Assembly: GCF_036010325.1 (NCBI RefSeq)
Contig: NZ_CP108549.1
Span: 1,860,001-1,924,000, forward strand
Length of the DNA stretch: 64,000 bases
DNA from: Streptomyces sp. NBC_01210
Lineage (GTDB): Bacteria; Actinomycetota; Actinomycetes; Streptomycetales; Streptomycetaceae
Direction of reading: 5' to 3'
A model generated the notes under the pieces. It was not told where the DNA came from, made no database searches, and saw nothing but the letters and a program-made list of their open reading frames with translations. Every line of letters starts with the position of its first letter. Position 1 is the stretch's first letter. The translations under genes and the position numbers were made by a program. Below, piece after piece: positions 59,936 through 64,000 of the stretch.

Positions 59936-60180
59936 GACGGCGCGAGTACGGTGCCCCCGCCGGCGTACAGCGCGAGCACGGCCCGCTGGCGTAGAGCGGA
60001 GCCGGACGCCGCGACTACGAACACCGCGTGCATGCCCCTGGCTGGCATACGGCGAAGCCGGACGGCGCGAGTACGGTGCCCCGTCGGCGTACAGCGCGAG
60101 CACGGACGGCGCGGCGGAGCCGGACGCCGCGCCTTCGTACGGCGAGAGCCCCGTCGGCGCGAGCCCACAGCCGCGCCACC
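59936..60180. repeat. Tandem duplication of about 125 bp in noncoding DNA
   Basis: The stretch starting gacggcgcgagtacggtgcc (about 46 bp) is present at 59936-59981 and 60061-60105, and a second block, cggagccggacgccgcg, at 59997 and 60115. The spacing of 118-125 bp shows a duplicated, slightly degraded unit. It fills the 342-bp gap between the AAA gene and the convergent GntR gene. No gene is supported here. Confidence 0.75.
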
Positions 60181-60224
60181 GCTCAGCGTGAGCCCCCGGG
60201 CCCGCAAGCGGCGGCGGACTCCTC

Positions 60225-60599
60225 CTACTTCCCGTACGCCGCGCGCAGTGCTTCCTCCACCGCCGACTGCGCGGCGGCGCGGGTCAGGCCCAGGCGGTGC
60301 GCCTGCTCGGCGTACGCCGCCGCGGCCGCGGCCGTCCGGCGCTCGGCCGCGTCCCCCGCAGCCGCGATGAACGTGCCGTTCCGGCCTCGGGTCTCGATCA
60401 CTCCGTCGGTCTCCAGCGCGCGATACGCCTTGGCAACCGTGTTGGGGGCGAGACCGAGGTCCTCCGCAAGCCCGCGCACAGTCGGCAGTTTGTAGCCCAC
60501 CGGCAGTGCGCCCGACCGCGCCTGCTCGGAGACCTGGGTACGCAGCTGTTCGTACGGAGCGACATCCGCATCGGTATCAATGGCGATCTTCAGGGTCAC
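60225..60599 (-). CDS. Short GntR-family regulator (YtrA type)
   Basis: A 124-residue regulator from a GTG starting VTLKIAIDTDADVAPYEQLR. The winged helix is YKLPTVRGLAEDLGLAPNTV, then AKAYRALETDGVIETRGRNG. The short C-terminal helical tail (AEQAHRLGLTRAAAQSAVEE) is that of YtrA-type GntR proteins, which usually control ABC transporters. Here it is divergent from a GNAT gene with 70 bp between them, and no ABC gene is near. Its effector is unknown. Confidence 0.88.
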   Translation of the reverse strand: MTLKIAIDTDADVAPYEQLRTQVSEQARSGALPVGYKLPTVRGLAEDLGLAPNTVAKAYRALETDGVIETRGRNGTFIAAAGDAAERRTAAAAAAYAEQAHRLGLTRAAAQSAVEEALRAAYGK

Positions 60600-60669
60600 C
60601 CGCCGATTCTCTCTCACCGGCGGAAAATGAGAGGCGACGCCACCCGGCGGGCACGTACCGTCCCTACCC

Positions 60670-61590
60670 ATGACCTTGATCGTCCGCGGTTTCCGCCTCG
60701 ATGACGCCGCATCGGTGTCCCGCGTCAGGCGTGCCGCGCTCCCTTACATGGTGACGACACCCGAGGCCGTCGCCTTCGGTGTGCAGTCCGCCAACCCCGC
60801 CAAGAAGTACCGGCTGTTGATCGCCGAGAAGGACGGGGAGATCATCGGCACGGCCCATGTCGGCATCGCGTACGACTCCGGTGAGCCGGGTCAGTCGTTC
60901 GTCACTCCGCACGTCCACCCGGAGCACCGCGGCCAAGGCGCGGGTGCGCTGATTCTGCGCGCCGCCGAGGAGCATCTGACGGCCGAGGGCGCGAGGACCG
61001 TCTATGCCTGGGTGATGGACGAGCCGGAGTCCCGCGCCTTCGCGCAGAAGCACGGCTACCGGCCGACCCGTCCGGCCCACTTCCAGCGTCTTGACCTGGC
61101 GAACGGCACGCTGCCGCCGATGCCCGAGCTGCCCACGGGCGTCGAGCTGCGTACCGCCGCGGACTTCGAGGCCGATCCCCGGCCGATGTTCAGGGCCGAT
61201 GCCGAGGCCACGTCGGACGAGCCCAGCGACATCGGCGCGGAGTTCGACGACTACGACGACTGGATCACCCACACCTGGAACAACCCGCTGCTCGACCGCG
61301 ATCTGAGCACGGTCGTGCTCGTGGACGGCGAGGTCGCTGCCTTCACCGCGGTCCACTCGGACGGCAGCACCCGCTATATGTCCGGCATGACGGGCACGCT
61401 GCGCGCCCACCGCGGGCGGGGATTCGCGAAGCTCGCCAAGACCGACTCGCTGCGCCGCGCCCGCGCCGCGGGCTACACGGAGGCGTTCACCAGCAATGAC
61501 GCGGACAATGGCCCCATGCTGGCGATCAACAGGTGGTTCGGCTACGAGATCTGCGCGACGGAGGTACGTCATGTCCGCACCCTCGGTTGA
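60670..61590 (+). CDS. Tandem-GNAT N-acetyltransferase
   Basis: A 306-residue protein with two GNAT folds. The first has the acetyl-CoA site VHPEHRGQGAGALILRAAEE and ends FAQKHGYRPTRP. The second covers residues about 155-306 with VVLVDGEVAAFTAVHSDG, then TGTLRAHRGRGFAKLAKTDS and MLAINRWFGYEIC. Double GNAT enzymes of this size include mycothiol synthase-like proteins, but the sequence is not MshD itself. The substrate is unknown. Its last 20 bases overlap the DUF402 gene. Confidence 0.85.
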   Translation: MTLIVRGFRLDDAASVSRVRRAALPYMVTTPEAVAFGVQSANPAKKYRLLIAEKDGEIIGTAHVGIAYDSGEPGQSFVTPHVHPEHRGQGAGALILRAAEEHLTAEGARTVYAWVMDEPESRAFAQKHGYRPTRPAHFQRLDLANGTLPPMPELPTGVELRTAADFEADPRPMFRADAEATSDEPSDIGAEFDDYDDWITHTWNNPLLDRDLSTVVLVDGEVAAFTAVHSDGSTRYMSGMTGTLRAHRGRGFAKLAKTDSLRRARAAGYTEAFTSNDADNGPMLAINRWFGYEICATEVRHVRTLG

Positions 61591-62065
61591 GGTGCGGCTG
61601 GTCAAGGCCGGCCGGACCAAGATCCGCTACCCCGCCGGGCTGGTCGAGGACAACGGCGACCGCATCACGGTCCGCGCGCCGTGGGCGGGTGCGGGGACGC
61701 GCGACTTCGGCTTCGTACGGTTCGAGCCGGGCGATGTCTTCACCGAGTACTACTGGCGGGCCCGCTGGTACGCGGTGAAGGAGGTCCGCGCCGGGGACGG
61801 CACGCTGAAGGGCTGGTACTGCGACATCACCCGCCCTGCCGTCCTCGACGGCGGCGAGCTGGTCGTCGAGGACCTGGACCTCGATCTGTGGGTGTCGGCG
61901 GACCTGTCGTCCGTACTGCGCCTGGACGAGGACGAGTTCGAGGAGAGCGGCCTCGCCACCCGTGACCCGGAGGCGGCGGACCGCGCCGTCCGGGCACTCG
62001 ACGAGCTCGAACTCCTCGCCCGCGACGGCGAGTTGACCGGACTGCTCGGTCACACCGGCTCGTAG
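61571..62065 (+). CDS. DUF402 (FomD-like) protein
   Basis: A 164-residue protein. The central stretch FEPGDVFTEYYWRARWYAVK and the block GWYCDITRPAVLDGGELVVE, then VEDLDLDLWV, match DUF402, whose studied members (FomD, YgaC/Ntdp) are nucleoside di/triphosphatases using divalent metals at the conserved Asp/Tyr/Lys residues. The start ATG lies 20 bp inside the GNAT gene, so translation is coupled. It may hydrolyse a nucleotide-linked intermediate. Confidence 0.85.
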   Translation: MSAPSVEVRLVKAGRTKIRYPAGLVEDNGDRITVRAPWAGAGTRDFGFVRFEPGDVFTEYYWRARWYAVKEVRAGDGTLKGWYCDITRPAVLDGGELVVEDLDLDLWVSADLSSVLRLDEDEFEESGLATRDPEAADRAVRALDELELLARDGELTGLLGHTGS

Positions 62066-62085
62066 GCCGCACTCGCGGGGCTCAC

Positions 62086-62547
62086 TCAGTGGTCCGATGG
62101 CCGGACCGGCGACTTGCGGTAGTGAATCCGGTCGTACGGTCCGTCCACGCGCCGCTCCATCACCTCGTACCCGTACCGCGGATAGAGCTGCTGGTTCTCC
62201 CACATCAGCGCGTTCGTATACAGCCGGATCTCGCTCAGGCCCAGTTCAGCCGCGTACTCCTCGGCGAAGATCAGCAGCCTGCGGCCGAGTCCCGTGCCAT
62301 GGGCGCCCGGATGGACGGCGATCGACTCCAGGAACAGATGGCCGGCCTCCGGGACCAGGACGATGACTCCTTGAACCGGATCGCCGACCACGAACACCCG
62401 CCCCGCCGCCACCTCGGCCGCGTGGTCCGCCTCCATCGGGGCGGGCACGACGCCGATCCGTTCGATGTAGTGGTGGTAGGCCGCATCGGTCACGGATTTC
62501 ACCAGCGGTACGTCGTCCAGGGCGGCGGGACGGATGTCATCGGTCAT
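62086..62547 (-). CDS. GNAT-family N-acetyltransferase
   Basis: A 153-residue enzyme starting [20 protein letters not shown]. The acetyl-CoA motif is [20 protein letters not shown], preceded by the beta-4 strand GHLFLE and followed by [20 protein letters not shown], a frequent GNAT end. The ATG overlaps the TctA stop (ATGA), so it is made from the same transcript as the tricarboxylate permease. Whether it modifies a substrate of that importer is unknown. Confidence 0.88.
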   Translation of the reverse strand: MTDDIRPAALDDVPLVKSVTDAAYHHYIERIGVVPAPMEADHAAEVAAGRVFVVGDPVQGVIVLVPEAGHLFLESIAVHPGAHGTGLGRRLLIFAEEYAAELGLSEIRLYTNALMWENQQLYPRYGYEVMERRVDGPYDRIHYRKSPVRPSDH

Positions 62548-64000
62548 GCCGATACGTTACGGCGGCTCCGTACGATCAGCCTCTTCAGCCAGGGCCACGT
62601 CACCAGGATCAGGATCACGGCGTACACCGTCACCGAGAACCGGGTGTTGACAAGTCCGCTGACGCTGCCGTCGCTGATCTGCAGCACGCGGCGCAGCTGC
62701 TGCTCCGCCGCCGGGCCGAGAATGACGCCGATCACCGCCGGCAGCACGGGAAGGCCGTACCGCCGCATACCGAAGCCGATCAGACCGATGATCAGCAGGA
62801 TGACCAGGTCGAGCGCCTCGCCACCGACCGCGTACGCGCCGACCGCGGCGAAGAACATGATTCCCGCGTAGAGGTACGGACGCGGGATGCGCAGCAGCTT
62901 CGCCCAGACCGGCGCCAGCGGCAGGTTCAACGCGAGCAGCAGCACCATGCCGACGAAGAGCGAGGCGATCAGACCCCACACCAGGTCGGGCTCGCGCTCG
63001 AAGAGCAGCGGTCCCGGCTGGATTCCGTACTGCTGGAAGGCGGCCAGCATCACGGCCGCGACGGCGGTCGTGGGCAGGCCCAGCGTCAGCATCGACACCA
63101 GGGTGCCCGCCGCCGAGGCCGAAGCCGCCGACTCCGGTCCTGCCACACCCTCGATGGCGCCCTTGCCGAACTCCTCCTTGTGCTTGGAGAGCCGCTTCTC
63201 GGCGACGTACGAGAGGAAGGTGGGGATCTCCGCGCCGCCGGCCGGGATCGCGCCGAGCGGGAAGCCGATGACGGGGCCGCGCAGCCAGGACTTCCAGGTG
63301 CGCCTGACATCGGACTTGGCGAGCCAGGGCCGGCCCACCGGGATGGCTTCTCCGCTGCTGCGCCGCAGATGGGCCGCGACCCACAGTGCCTCGCCGATCG
63401 CGAAGAGACCGACCGCGACAATCACGACGTCGATGCCGTCGGCGAGCTGGAGCGAGCCGAAGGTGAGCCGCTGCTGGCCGGTCATCTGGTCCAGGCCGAC
63501 GAGGCCCAGGGTCAGACCGATGAGCAGCGACGCGAGCCCGCGAATACGGGACGAGCCCAGTACCGACGTCACCGCGACAAAGGCCAGCACCATGATCGCG
63601 AAGTAGTCGGGTGCGCCGATGTCCACGGCCAGTTCGGCGACGGTCGGGGCGAGTACGACCAGCAGGATGGTGCCGATCATGCCGCCGGCGAAGTGTCCGA
63701 CGGCGGCGGCCGCGAGGGCCTGTGCGCCGCGTCCGGCCTTCGCCACGGGATTGCCTTCGAGGGCGGCGACCACGGCGGCGCTCTCACCGGGCGTGTTGAG
63801 CAGGATCGACGTCGTGGAACCGCCGAACATCGCGCCGTAGTAGATGCCGGCGAACATGATGAACGCGCCGGTCGGTTCGAGTCCGTACGTCACCGGCAGC
63901 AGCAGCGCCACCGCCATCGCCGGGCCGATTCCGGGCAGTACGCCGATTGCCGTGCCGAGCAGCACGCCTATCGCCGCCCAGAGCAGATTGACGGGGGTCA
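62544..64000 (-). CDS. tctA: TctA-family tripartite tricarboxylate transporter permease (partial)
   Basis: At least 484 residues, continuing past the right window edge; the visible start reads [20 protein letters not shown], so about 15-20 N-terminal residues are missing. Family hallmarks are [40 protein letters not shown], then TPGESAAVV, and the second PGI-like motif. About twelve helices follow. It imports citrate or other tricarboxylates with TctB and a TctC binding protein, which should lie to the right of the window. The GNAT gene is coupled downstream by ATGA. Confidence 0.93.
   Translation of the reverse strand, partial: TPVNLLWAAIGVLLGTAIGVLPGIGPAMAVALLLPVTYGLEPTGAFIMFAGIYYGAMFGGSTTSILLNTPGESAAVVAALEGNPVAKAGRGAQALAAAAVGHFAGGMIGTILLVVLAPTVAELAVDIGAPDYFAIMVLAFVAVTSVLGSSRIRGLASLLIGLTLGLVGLDQMTGQQRLTFGSLQLADGIDVVIVAVGLFAIGEALWVAAHLRRSSGEAIPVGRPWLAKSDVRRTWKSWLRGPVIGFPLGAIPAGGAEIPTFLSYVAEKRLSKHKEEFGKGAIEGVAGPESAASASAAGTLVSMLTLGLPTTAVAAVMLAAFQQYGIQPGPLLFEREPDLVWGLIASLFVGMVLLLALNLPLAPVWAKLLRIPRPYLYAGIMFFAAVGAYAVGGEALDLVILLIIGLIGFGMRRYGLPVLPAVIGVILGPAAEQQLRRVLQISDGSVSGLVNTRFSVTVYAVILILVTWPWLKRLIVRSRRNVSA

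Overview
The window is a 64-kb piece of a very GC-rich actinobacterial chromosome, almost certainly Streptomyces. Third codon positions are nearly always G or C, GTG and TTG starts are common, same-strand genes overlap by ATGA, GTGA or TTGA, and TetR/GntR regulators are abundant. The content (gluconate genes, SoxR with a CxxCxC cluster, homogentisate dioxygenase, an orphan MsiK-type ATPase, DrrAB-type ABC genes, a PASTA-less receptor kinase beside an SGNH lipase, YtrA-type GntR) looks like the conserved core rather than a terminal arm. From memory it resembles the S. coelicolor region holding hmgA and soxR; I could not check this. I see no rRNA, tRNA, prophage, CRISPR array or large biosynthetic cluster.

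1-7.2 kb: the end of gntK is followed by a gluconate permease that has lost about 370 internal codons in frame. Then come a membrane cytochrome b561 with its sulfite-oxidase-type molybdoenzyme, a KstD-like flavoprotein, a NUDIX hydrolase, two DUF202 membrane proteins, an NADPH:quinone-type reductase and a 98-residue protein with 28 histidines.

7.2-13.8 kb: an acyl-CoA catabolic block. It holds an MBL hydrolase, a kinase plus acyl-CoA dehydrogenase pair (ACAD10/11-like), and an SDR - acyl-CoA synthetase - TetR operon. A shared operator with core CTACATACCGACTGGT lies before the kinase pair and before the SDR operon.

13.9-28 kb: a NamZ-like Tat lipoprotein, an alpha/beta hydrolase, a large penicillin-acylase-family Ntn hydrolase, an RNA ligase, SoxR, a MaoC hydratase with a TetR sharing an operator, an acyl-CoA dehydrogenase with a divergent TetR, an ArsR-like regulator and a drug/metabolite exporter.

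28-36.4 kb: a solo TnpB nuclease with an intact RuvC triad and a hairpin-rich 3' end, an aldehyde/alcohol dehydrogenase operon sharing an operator with the 25-kb TetR, an ABC ATPase without permeases, and a CitM-type citrate transporter plus MFS pair whose leader carries a long inverted repeat over the ribosome binding site.

36.4-47 kb: a molybdopterin oxidoreductase, TetR, hmgA, a HutC-type GntR, an orphan type ISP specificity-domain protein, a TetR with divergent DrrAB-type ABC genes controlled by two 17-bp palindromes, and a class III CoA-transferase.

47-64 kb: a DUF4331 - TPR - His-rich NicO transporter operon, a receptor Ser/Thr kinase, an SGNH lipase, a GT2-GT2-polysaccharide deacetylase operon, a DUF5925-type AAA protein, a small GntR, GNAT and DUF402 proteins, and a TctA tricarboxylate permease cut by the window end.

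The strongest unusual signals are the in-frame mini-GntP, the TetR operator networks, the solo TnpB with its probable guide RNA, the citM leader stem, and several local tandem duplications in noncoding DNA. I did not find a clear new multi-gene defence or signalling system. The DUF4331-TPR-NicO operon is the least explained conserved-looking unit.
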